Notes: a model not told the origin generated them from the sequence alone. DNA of 5,381 nucleotides from Caryophanales bacterium UBA3375 (GCA_002359095.1 DEQD01000020.1:1-5381); one strand, 5' to 3'. Shown: positions 1 through 5,381, counted from the stretch's first letter. A program made the numbers and translations.

Positions 1-747
1 ATCATAACAACTTATTAGTTGATCTAAAGTATTAATCCCATAGGGATTAACACTAAAAATATCACCTGCTTGATAATTACTAATATTAACACTATTAGCA
101 TAACTAATAATATTAAGTGTTATATTAATCATGTTGTTAATTAACTCAATTTCTTCATTAAATCTTTGATCAATTCTTTCAGAACGATTAATAATTTCAT
201 TAATATTATTATGTAGTGTTTTTAATGATTCTTCAATTTGAGTCGTATCAATAATACTACTTTCTATTTCAGTATCCATACTATAAATAGTACCACCTAA
301 ACACATATGTTTTATTGGATATGTATCTTTTAATAAAGCAATAGCGTTAAGTGTATTTTCTAAATCTGATTTACTAAATTCAATCCCGTCTTTGGTATTA
401 AGATCATCATATTCATTAAAATTAACATCACTTATTTCATCATAACCTTCTGGTTTTGATTGATTCAATTTAGCAAATTCAAAAGCATATAAAGCTGTAA
501 TCTTCATATACAGATCAAAAATCATTGTTATATTACTACCTAGAATATTAAATAAATCCTTAATAAATAATTTTAATGATTCAAAAGAACGACCACTAGC
601 ATCTGTATTATTAACATATTCTAATGATTCTAATAATATTTGTTGTTTTTCTAAAGCTGGTGATATATACTCATAATATCGTCGAGCATTAATATACATA
701 TTATTTAAATCATTATATTTAATTACTAATTCACCATTTAAACTCAT
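1..747 (-). CDS. Unrecognised helical protein, 5' part only (249 codons, runs off the left edge)
   Basis: The frame is open without a stop from an ATG at 747 to the window edge, giving 249 N-terminal residues; the C-terminus lies outside. A near-perfect ribosome binding site (TAGGAGGTG, five bases from GGAGG to ATG) supports the start. The start lies nine bases past the transpeptidase stop, so the two genes are surely co-transcribed and probably translationally coupled. I do not recognise the family with confidence. The protein looks mostly helical: an amphipathic stretch at residues 10-45, an ASGRSFESLK segment at 50-59, a rather hydrophobic helix at 72-92, an acidic linker at 98-128, and a long Glu/Asn/Ile-rich, coiled-coil-like region at 167-215. 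No signal peptide is seen. The layout of a leading helix, a G-x-S-F-type turn, a second helix and a late coiled coil resembles the N-terminal LXG domain of type VII secretion substrates, but that is only a suggestion. It is not a recognisable spoVD, murE or mraY product, which would be usual here. Confidence 0.88.
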   Translation of the reverse strand, partial: MSLNGELVIKYNDLNNMYINARRYYEYISPALEKQQILLESLEYVNNTDASGRSFESLKLFIKDLFNILGSNITMIFDLYMKITALYAFEFAKLNQSKPEGYDEISDVNFNEYDDLNTKDGIEFSKSDLENTLNAIALLKDTYPIKHMCLGGTIYSMDTEIESSIIDTTQIEESLKTLHNNINEIINRSERIDQRFNEEIELINNMINITLNIISYANSVNISNYQAGDIFSVNPYGINTLDQLISCYD

Positions 748-750
748 ATG

Positions 751-759
751 CACCTCCTA
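751..759 (-). promoter_or_regulatory. Ribosome binding site overlapping the transpeptidase stop codon
   Basis: On the minus strand TAGGAGGTG matches the 16S rRNA anti-Shine-Dalgarno tail almost fully. Its first three bases are the TAG stop of the upstream transpeptidase gene. GGAGG lies five bases before the ATG at 747. A ribosome ending the transpeptidase would sit on this site, which favours re-initiation and fixes the start of the downstream gene. Confidence 0.85.
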
Positions 760-3009
760 TGAAGTTTGATTCTCTTCAGGACGTTTTCTTTGATTTAGTT
801 CTTCATTTACCCGGTCTGGTAATTTACACTCTAAGTTAACACTATAATCTGATGTTGGAACAATATCAACAATACTACCTGTACCGTTAAAGTGACAATC
901 CCAATCCATCACACTACATACCCCTTGAGCTTGACCATTAGTCATTCCTTTAAGAACGTTAAAATCAATTTGTAAGTTCTCACCCCGCAAGATTACTTGT
1001 TGATTCTTACTAATTACTTGGTTAACCCCCGGATATTGTTTAATAACCTTCCCATCTCCTAGAGCACTAACATTAATACCTTGTTGTTGTAACTCAGCTA
1101 CAACTTCTGATATTTCTCTACCTGTATAATCAGGGAAATAAATTCGATTAGTATCATCATTAATTGTAATACCATTAGATTTTTGTGTTAAATAGTTAAC
1201 TGATTTATTAGCAATATTCTTAACCATTTTTCCTAAGAAATCTAAGTATGTTGATGTCGGGTTAACTAATACCGTATACATAAAGATTTGTGGATCATTA
1301 GCTGGAGCAATCGTTGCATAACTTGAAATCTCTCCAGCTGATTTAGAATAACCATTGTCTCCTGCTACCTCAGCTGTTCCTGTTTTAATCGCTAGGGGAA
1401 TAGCACCACCATCAGCTAGATAACCTGTACCTATACGATAAGACATATTCTCTTTATAAGTAACAACACTTTCCATTTCTTTTAATACTTGATTAGCTGT
1501 TTGTTCACTAACAACTTGTTTAGTTTGTAGCGTTGAATCTTGAGTATCTGTATAAATTACTTCACCTGTATCTGCTGTAGTAATTTCTTTAACAATATGA
1601 GGGGTAGTCATAACTCCATTATTTCCAATAGCAGAGTAAGCTCGAGCCATTTGCATGGCATTAGAAGTCATCCCTTGCCCAAAAGCAGTTGTTGCGATAT
1701 CTAGATCAGCTTGGGGATTTAGTGTACAAGCATCAGTACTAAATAAAGAACTATCTACTGCTTTTCCAAATTCCCATTTATTACTAAGGGCATCAACCCA
1801 AGTATCATATCCTACTTCATCCAAGATTGCTAACATTACTGTATTTGAAGAAACATAAAAACCTTTATTCCATTCAAGCATTCCCCAAGAAGCTTTATGT
1901 TTATTCCAAACCCAGTCTCCAATATAAACACCACCCCAACTAGGTCGAGTAGTATTACCTGTTTTTACAGTTTTATTAGCATCCCATACACCACGTTCCA
2001 TTGCTTCTGCTACTAAGAACGTTTTAATCGTACTTCCTGGCTCAAAGCAATAACTTGTAAATGGGTTAGTATAGTTTTCAACATTACGAACATTTGGATC
2101 AAATGTTGGCAATGAATGCATTGCTAATATCTCACCAGTTTTAACATCTGTTATTAAAGTATAGGCTAAATCAAATTGCTTATCTGCTAGAGCATTAGTC
2201 ATTTCCTCTTGAACTATTGCTTGAATATTAGCATCAATTGTTAATTCAATATTATTTCCATCTACTTTTGGAGTAATAACTTTTTCACTAACACCTGCTA
2301 TTGGAATCCCATTAGCATCTAACATGTTAACAACTTTACCATTTTCTCCTCGTAGATAACCATCCATTTGTTGTTCAATTCCCATCTCTCCAATTAGGTT
2401 GTTGTTTTCATCATACTTCGCATAACCAACGGCATATGAAGCAAAATCACCATAAGGATAATAACGACTAGGAATCTCATAAAAACCAATTCCCGGTAAG
2501 TTAAGTTCATCAATTGCATTTTTTTGATCTAAATTAAGGTTTTTTCCATAACTTCCAAACATTACCTCATCAGCACCACTATTTAATTGACTTGTAAATA
2601 AATCACGAGCTTGTTGATTATCGCTAAGACCTAAAATATTTAATAATTCATTAACTGTTCTTTCTTTATCTTGAACATAATCAGGTTCACCAGTAATTGT
2701 TTTATTATTTTCATTTAAACTGGCACGTAAATCGTAAGTATTAACATTGATTGCTAACTCATTACCTTGAGCATCAGTAATAATACCACGTTTAGAAATT
2801 AATGTTCTTTCATTTTGATACATATTATTAGATTCTTCAACCAAGTCAATCCCATGATAACGGTGAAACGCTTGTAAGATAGTAACTCTAAGTAGCGAGA
2901 ATAATAATAACCCTACTAAGAAAGTAGCAATTATAACACTTATTCTTTTTGTTTTTAATCTTACTGCTTTTTGATATTGCTCATAAGTATATTGTTTTTT
3001 ACTCATCAT
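757..3009 (-). CDS. ftsI: Class B penicillin-binding protein, septal transpeptidase (FtsI/PBP2B/PBP2x type) with PASTA domains
   Basis: This is a membrane-anchored D,D-transpeptidase that cross-links septal peptidoglycan, working with FtsW and the FtsL/DivIB/DivIC complex. A short basic cytoplasmic tail precedes one membrane segment at residues 22-47. The class B N-terminal module follows, with the RGIITDAQGNELA motif at 74-86. The transpeptidase domain spans about 280-600 with all three catalytic motifs: S326-T-I-K329 (in EPGSTIK, nucleophile Ser326), S387-S-N389 and K542-T-G544. A PASTA domain lies at about 620-678 and a second, diverged one at about 682-730, then a charged tail. At 750 residues it fits PASTA-bearing Firmicute PBPs (pbpB in Bacillus naming). 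It starts inside the ftsL-like gene with tandem ATGs at 3009 and 3006. A GAGG directly abuts the first, so the second ATG (749 residues) is the likelier start. Oddities are cysteines outside the membrane (C321, C428, C698, C705, C728). The family call is firm; the exact septal role rests on its place after ftsL. Confidence 0.97.
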   Translation of the reverse strand: MMSKKQYTYEQYQKAVRLKTKRISVIIATFLVGLLLFSLLRVTILQAFHRYHGIDLVEESNNMYQNERTLISKRGIITDAQGNELAINVNTYDLRASLNENNKTITGEPDYVQDKERTVNELLNILGLSDNQQARDLFTSQLNSGADEVMFGSYGKNLNLDQKNAIDELNLPGIGFYEIPSRYYPYGDFASYAVGYAKYDENNNLIGEMGIEQQMDGYLRGENGKVVNMLDANGIPIAGVSEKVITPKVDGNNIELTIDANIQAIVQEEMTNALADKQFDLAYTLITDVKTGEILAMHSLPTFDPNVRNVENYTNPFTSYCFEPGSTIKTFLVAEAMERGVWDANKTVKTGNTTRPSWGGVYIGDWVWNKHKASWGMLEWNKGFYVSSNTVMLAILDEVGYDTWVDALSNKWEFGKAVDSSLFSTDACTLNPQADLDIATTAFGQGMTSNAMQMARAYSAIGNNGVMTTPHIVKEITTADTGEVIYTDTQDSTLQTKQVVSEQTANQVLKEMESVVTYKENMSYRIGTGYLADGGAIPLAIKTGTAEVAGDNGYSKSAGEISSYATIAPANDPQIFMYTVLVNPTSTYLDFLGKMVKNIANKSVNYLTQKSNGITINDDTNRIYFPDYTGREISEVVAELQQQGINVSALGDGKVIKQYPGVNQVISKNQQVILRGENLQIDFNVLKGMTNGQAQGVCSVMDWDCHFNGTGSIVDIVPTSDYSVNLECKLPDRVNEELNQRKRPEENQTS

Positions 3010-3265
3010 CCTCTTCTTTTTCTAAATAAAAAATATTATCTCTCATTTTCATATATGGGTGTTGTTCTAAAATTTGTTCTCTTGAAATTTTAGTATTAAT
3101 TTGAATTTGAGTAATATCAATTTGTTCTTGCGTTTCAGTAATTCTGGATTGACGATCCTTAATATCATTATTTATTTTATATACTAATGTATTACTAATT
3201 GCATAAATAATTGCATAGATAATAAATAATGTAATAACAATTTTACCACGATTTACTTTTTTCAT
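2999..3265 (-). CDS. ftsL: FtsL-like bitopic cell division protein
   Basis: This is an 88-residue protein with the FtsL/DivIC layout. It has a basic N-terminus (MKKVNRGK), one membrane helix at about 8-28 and a Gln/Ile-rich coiled coil at about 30-62. A short outer segment follows (SREQILEQHPYMKMRDNIFYLE), like the conserved 'A...GM...ENI.yl' region of the family. FtsL proteins pair with DivIC/FtsB and DivIB/FtsQ to scaffold and activate the septal transpeptidase and FtsW. Sequence conservation in this family is very low, so the call rests mainly on topology and on position between rsmH and the transpeptidase, the standard place of ftsL. The ATG at 3265 lies two bases after the rsmH stop, and AAGGA within the last rsmH codons serves as ribosome binding site. 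The acidic tail EKEEDDE overlaps the start of the transpeptidase gene by 11 bases and encodes its GAAGAGG. A DivIC-type protein is the main alternative. Confidence 0.82.
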   Translation of the reverse strand: MKKVNRGKIVITLFIIYAIIYAISNTLVYKINNDIKDRQSRITETQEQIDITQIQINTKISREQILEQHPYMKMRDNIFYLEKEEDDE

Positions 3266-3267
3266 AA

Positions 3268-4203
3268 CTATTCCTTAATTTTTTCAATTACACGTAACTT
3301 AGCACTACGTGCTCTACTATTATTTTCTAATTCTTCTTTACTAGGTAGAATTGGTTTATTAGTAATCACTTTCCCTTTAGCTTGTAAATCCTGAGGAATT
3401 ACAGGTAAATCTTTTAGACTAGGGTCAACACTACTTAATTCTTTAAACGTTGTTTTACAAATCCGATCTTCTAGTGAATGGAAAGTAATTACACTAATTC
3501 TTCCACCTACATTTAATAATTTAAATGCATCATCAACACTAATTTTAAATACATTTAATTCTTGATTTACATAAATACGTAAAGCTTGAAAAACTTTTTT
3601 AGCTGGATGAGAAGTTAATTTATAAAAAAACTTTTTAGGAATTGCACCTTTAATAACTTCCACTAATTCTAATGTGGTAGTTATCGGTGCTTGAGTTCTT
3701 TTATCTACTATCGCACTAGCTATTTGTTTACTAAACTTCTCTTCACCATAATCTTTAAAGATTTTTGTTAAGTCTTTTTCACTCATTGTATTTACTACAT
3801 CATAAGCACTAAGTGCTTGGCTTTGATCCATGCGCATATCAAGTTGAGCATCAAGCATATAACTAAAACCACGTTCACTCTCATCAATTTGCATTGATGA
3901 AACACCTAAATCATAAATGATTCCATCAATCTTAGTAATTCCGATTTTATCTAATTCACTTTTTAAATTTTTAAAGTTTGATTTAATGATTGTTACTCGA
4001 TCATCATTTCTAAACTTTTCTTGATTGTGTTTAATAGCAACTTCATCTTGATCAAAACCAATTAATCGTCCTGTAGTAAGAAACTCTAGGATTAAACTAG
4101 AATGTCCTCCACCCCCCATAGTGGCATCAACATAAATACCATCAGGTTTTATGTTTAGTGCTTCTACACTTTCATGTAATAAAACACTAGTATGATTAAA
4201 CAC
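3268..4203 (-). CDS. rsmH: 16S rRNA (cytosine-1402-N4)-methyltransferase RsmH (MraW)
   Basis: The enzyme uses S-adenosylmethionine to N4-methylate C1402 of 16S rRNA in the ribosomal P site. The 311-residue length is normal for the family. Visible landmarks are HTSVLLHE at 4-11 and the SAM-binding loop YVDATMGGGGHSS at 24-36. FDQDE follows at 50-54, then DGIIYDLGVSSMQID at 93-107 and RGFSYMLDAQLDMRMD at 111-126. Further on are KVFQALRIYVNQEL at 203-216, GGRISVITFHSLEDR at 233-247 and the C-terminal NSRARSAKLRVIEK at 295-308. The start is GTG at 4203: it is immediately followed by the conserved FNHTSVLLHE, and an AGGA lies eight bases upstream. The G of the GTG is the last base of the upstream TAG stop (TAGTG), so translation is probably coupled to the membrane protein gene. 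In most Firmicutes mraZ sits directly upstream; here it does not. Confidence 0.98.
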   Translation of the reverse strand: MFNHTSVLLHESVEALNIKPDGIYVDATMGGGGHSSLILEFLTTGRLIGFDQDEVAIKHNQEKFRNDDRVTIIKSNFKNLKSELDKIGITKIDGIIYDLGVSSMQIDESERGFSYMLDAQLDMRMDQSQALSAYDVVNTMSEKDLTKIFKDYGEEKFSKQIASAIVDKRTQAPITTTLELVEVIKGAIPKKFFYKLTSHPAKKVFQALRIYVNQELNVFKISVDDAFKLLNVGGRISVITFHSLEDRICKTTFKELSSVDPSLKDLPVIPQDLQAKGKVITNKPILPSKEELENNSRARSAKLRVIEKIKE

Positions 4204-4556
4204 TATTTAAATCCTAGATAAACAGAACCAACTACTACTAAAAGTACATATAATTTAGGGAAAATAATATAATATTCTCTTAAGTAATTTCTAATTACAT
4301 AACTTGTATATACTTTACGATATTTTTTTTTAACTAAAAAATAAACATATAGAGAATATAATGCAATTAAAACAAAACTTACAATCCACCCTAAAACTCC
4401 ACTTAAAATATATGTAATCATAATAATAGTTGTAATTAAATAAAAGGGAGTAACGATAAAACTACGTTGATTTTTTCCTACATTTGCTATTTTTAAAATA
4501 ACATCTATTATAAAAGGAAAAATTAAAATAATCTTAATTAATGAAACTATTAACAT
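4203..4556 (-). CDS. Unrecognised small membrane protein (117 residues) in the place of mraZ
   Basis: I do not recognise the family. The product is strongly hydrophobic with about four likely membrane segments, at residues 1-22, 34-53, 54-75 and 96-115. A basic, Tyr-rich loop (KKKYRKVYTSYVIRNYLREY, 76-95) lies between the last two and is probably cytoplasmic. There is no signal peptide cleavage motif, no cysteine and no catalytic motif. The ATG at 4556 is well supported by AAAGGAGGT, with six bases from GGAGG to the start. The stop overlaps the rsmH GTG by one base, so the gene is tied to the division genes rather than to rpmF, from which a hairpin terminator separates it. A role linked to the envelope or division is a guess from position only. 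The KKK codons contain a run of nine A on the coding strand. That it is a real gene is likely from the start signal, the overlap and the coherent membrane profile. Confidence 0.88.
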   Translation of the reverse strand: MLIVSLIKIILIFPFIIDVILKIANVGKNQRSFIVTPFYLITTIIMITYILSGVLGWIVSFVLIALYSLYVYFLVKKKYRKVYTSYVIRNYLREYYIIFPKLYVLLVVVGSVYLGFK

Positions 4557-4560
4557 TTTT

Positions 4561-4570
4561 TACCTCCTTT
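4561..4570 (-). promoter_or_regulatory. Strong ribosome binding site of the small membrane protein gene
   Basis: AAAGGAGGTA on the minus strand, with GGAGG six bases before the ATG at 4556. It lies in the only true intergenic gap inside the cluster, downstream of the rpmF hairpin. It shows that this gene has its own efficient translation start despite the terminator-like element before it. Confidence 0.8.
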
Positions 4571-4579
4571 TATAAATAG

Positions 4580-4606
4580 AAAAAAAGCCATTTTATTAAA
4601 TAGCTT
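4580..4606 (-). terminator. Rho-independent terminator or attenuator overlapping the end of rpmF
   Basis: On the minus strand AAGCTATTT (4606-4598) pairs with AAATGGCTT (4593-4585) around a four-base AATA loop. This gives a nine-pair stem with one T-G wobble, followed directly by five more T. The rpmF stop codon (4598-4596) lies at the stem-loop junction. The stem is AT-rich with only two G-C pairs, so leaky termination is likelier than a full stop. I see no convincing promoter between this element and the next gene, so the division genes probably depend on read-through. On the plus strand the hairpin has no matching T-tract, so it acts in one direction. Confidence 0.65.
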
Positions 4607-4784
4607 CATTTTCCTTGCTAATAACAACTTTATTTTTGTAATATCCACACTTACGGCATGCTCTATGCATTTTAGTTACTTCTCCACAGTTTGGACATTT
4701 AGTAACACCAGCTAATGTTAATTTGTAGTGTGTTCTTCTTTTTCTTTTTCTGGTTTTACCAGTTCTTCTAAATGGTACTGCCAT
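4596..4784 (-). CDS. rpmF: 50S ribosomal protein bL32
   Basis: This is a structural protein of the large ribosomal subunit, 62 residues, usual for the family. The N-terminus MAVPFRRTGKTRKRKRRTHYKL is the typical basic bL32 start. CPNC at 30-33 and CRKC at 43-46 form the four-cysteine zinc ribbon, so this is the zinc-binding (C+) version. The ATG at 4784 overlaps the TAA of the DUF177 gene (TAATG). It is served by GAGGAGG, which sits inside that gene's final Glu codons, four bases before the ATG. Pairing of a yceD-like gene with rpmF is widely conserved in bacteria. A terminator-like hairpin covers the 3' end. Confidence 0.98.
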   Translation of the reverse strand: MAVPFRRTGKTRKRKRRTHYKLTLAGVTKCPNCGEVTKMHRACRKCGYYKNKVVISKENEAI

Positions 4785-5239
4785 TATTCCTCCTCAGTTA
4801 ATAAATTTTTAAATGGATGATAAACATTTTCCTCATCAGGATTATCTTTTTTTACATCTTCAGACTCTGAATAATTAAATGGAATATTTACCATAATTAA
4901 TTCAAATACTAATTGATCTACATCAATTTCATCATCCTCAATTAAATCAATATCTAATTCAATTGCTTTACTTTCACTTGAGGTTAGCATTAGATCATCT
5001 ACTATGCTAAAGTCTAATTTTAAAGGATTAAGCGTTCTTGCATCTAAGTAATCAACATTATAATCTGCATCCAGTTTAAATAACATCGAATCACTATCAA
5101 CCATCATTATATTTAATGATCCCTTAACTTCATTAATTTGCTTAATTAAAGCATCATCAATCTTAATATTACTTAAATCTAAATCTAGATTATAAGTATG
5201 ATTATCTGCTTTTCTTAACTCTTCAAAACTAAGTTTCAT
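4784..5239 (-). CDS. DUF177/YceD-family protein (YlbN-like)
   Basis: An acidic protein of 151 residues. Family members are small proteins encoded next to rpmF and have been implicated in 23S rRNA accumulation and ribosome assembly; the biochemical role is not settled. Family-like features are the start MKLSFEELRKA, the central YNVDYLDARTLNPLKLDFS at about 60-78, and the later acidic EDDEIDVDQLVFELIMVNIPFN at about 101-122. The last corresponds to the usual 'iDL..lv.E.i.l.lP' stretch. The central region normally carries Cys (CaRTL or CxRCL). Here it reads DARTL, and the whole protein has no cysteine. The ATG at 5239 has GAGG four bases upstream and lies about 12-14 bases from the predicted transcription start. 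The gene is first in the cluster and overlaps rpmF by one base. The neighbour rpmF and the motif pattern make the assignment strong despite low similarity. Confidence 0.88.
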   Translation of the reverse strand: MKLSFEELRKADNHTYNLDLDLSNIKIDDALIKQINEVKGSLNIMMVDSDSMLFKLDADYNVDYLDARTLNPLKLDFSIVDDLMLTSSESKAIELDIDLIEDDEIDVDQLVFELIMVNIPFNYSESEDVKKDNPDEENVYHPFKNLLTEEE

Positions 5240-5245
5240 TTTTCC

Positions 5246-5301
5246 TCAATTCCTTTATATTATACTATTTATTAACGTTTTTGTCAACTAAAAGGAATTG
5301 A
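5246..5301. repeat. Perfect 11-bp inverted repeat bracketing the promoter (possible operator)
   Basis: TCAATTCCTTT at 5246-5256 is the exact reverse complement of AAAGGAATTGA at 5291-5301. The arms are 34 bp apart, 45 bp centre to centre. One arm lies just upstream of the -35 box and the other at the predicted transcription start, so both core promoter boxes lie between them. Because the upstream arm would not be transcribed, this is more likely a DNA-level signal, such as a paired regulator site, than an RNA hairpin. No regulator is known for it here. Confidence 0.6.
5259..5287 (-). promoter_or_regulatory. Vegetative (SigA-type) promoter of the cluster
   Basis: On the minus strand a perfect -35 box TTGACA (5287-5282) and a perfect -10 box TATAAT (5264-5259) are separated by exactly 17 bp. 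An A/T-rich stretch at about 5301-5320 could act as an UP element. Transcription would begin near 5251-5253, leaving a leader of only about 12-14 bases before the ATG at 5239. There is thus no room for a riboswitch or leader hairpin. This is the only clear promoter in the window and probably drives the whole cluster. Confidence 0.9.
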
Positions 5302-5368
5302 AAAAATTTATATTTAAATTTCCTTGGTTTTATCAATATTAAATTAAAAAAGAAGGATTTAGCACTGA

Positions 5369-5381
5369 GTGAAAATTTGTC
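5369..5381 (+). CDS. Possible start of a divergent gene (TmcAL/YlbM candidate), first four codons only
   Basis: On the plus strand AGAAGGA (5351-5357) precedes a GTG at 5369, followed by AAA ATT TGT to the window edge, so the protein would begin M-K-I-C. In Bacillus the gene divergent from ylbN-rpmF is ylbM (tmcAL, tRNA-Met cytidine acetate ligase), whose products begin with a short MK-hydrophobic strand before EYNPFHNGH. The spacing from AAGGA to GTG is 11 bases, rather long. Four codons cannot prove a gene; the call rests on the start signal and synteny. Confidence 0.3.

Noticed and set aside
1655..1858. A 67-codon plus-strand open frame
   Set aside because: It lies wholly antisense to the catalytic domain of the transpeptidase and has no good ribosome binding site. 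Its composition looks like a shadow frame.
4323..4331. Run of nine A on the coding strand of the membrane protein gene as a programmed slippage site
   Set aside because: It simply encodes Lys-Lys-Lys in a basic loop. There is no overlapping frame or other sign that a shifted product is useful.
4557..4600. Possible separate promoter for the membrane protein and division genes (TATAAA-like -10 in the gap)
   Set aside because: No -35 match lies at the right distance, and transcription would start in or beyond the ribosome binding site.
5298..5342. Possible plus-strand promoter for the divergent gene (e.g. TTAAAT at 5314-5319 with TATTAA at 5337-5342)
   Set aside because: The boxes match consensus at only three and four of six positions, and such matches are expected by chance in AT-rich DNA.
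5302..5368. Leader RNA element such as a riboswitch or T-box between the divergent genes
   Set aside because: The minus-strand leader is only about 12-14 bases. The plus-strand part is short and AT-rich with no stable stem I can see.

Overview
The window is an AT-rich stretch of chromosome that reads almost entirely on the minus strand as one compact, head-to-tail gene cluster. The low G+C content, strong GGAGG-type ribosome binding sites, the gene order and a PASTA-bearing class B penicillin-binding protein point to a walled, low-GC Firmicute (Bacilli, Erysipelotrichia or a walled relative of the Mollicutes). This placement is inferred. Every Trp codon I checked is TGG, and the reading frames need no recoding. 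All six visible stop codons are TAA or TAG.

In the direction of transcription (right to left) the layout is as follows. An intergenic region holds a textbook vegetative promoter (TTGACA, 17 bp, TATAAT) bracketed by a perfect 11-bp inverted repeat. Then come a DUF177/YceD-family protein, ribosomal protein bL32 (rpmF) and a hairpin plus U-tract that overlaps the rpmF stop codon. These are followed by an unrecognised 117-residue membrane protein, the 16S rRNA methyltransferase RsmH, a short FtsL-like bitopic protein and a septal transpeptidase (FtsI/PbpB type) with PASTA domains. The last gene is helical and unrecognised, and it runs off the left edge. At the far right edge, a ribosome binding site and GTG start suggest a divergent gene, possibly TmcAL/YlbM by synteny.

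The order YceD, rpmF, (others), rsmH, ftsL, pbpB matches a condensed form of the Bacillus ylbN-rpmF ... mraZ-mraW-ftsL-pbpB region. It joins ribosome biogenesis genes to the start of the division and cell wall (dcw) cluster. Two departures stand out. There is no mraZ before rsmH; its place is taken by the small membrane protein. After the transpeptidase, where spoVD, murE or mraY would be usual, there is a tightly coupled gene of unknown function whose N-terminal half has LXG-like features.

Nearly all junctions are overlaps or gaps of a few bases, with ribosome binding sites inside the preceding coding sequence, so translation is probably coupled along the cluster. The one real break is the 39-bp gap after rpmF. 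The hairpin there probably lowers transcription between the ribosomal part and the division part. No RNA genes, mobile elements, CRISPR arrays or gene-free stretches over 300 bases were seen.
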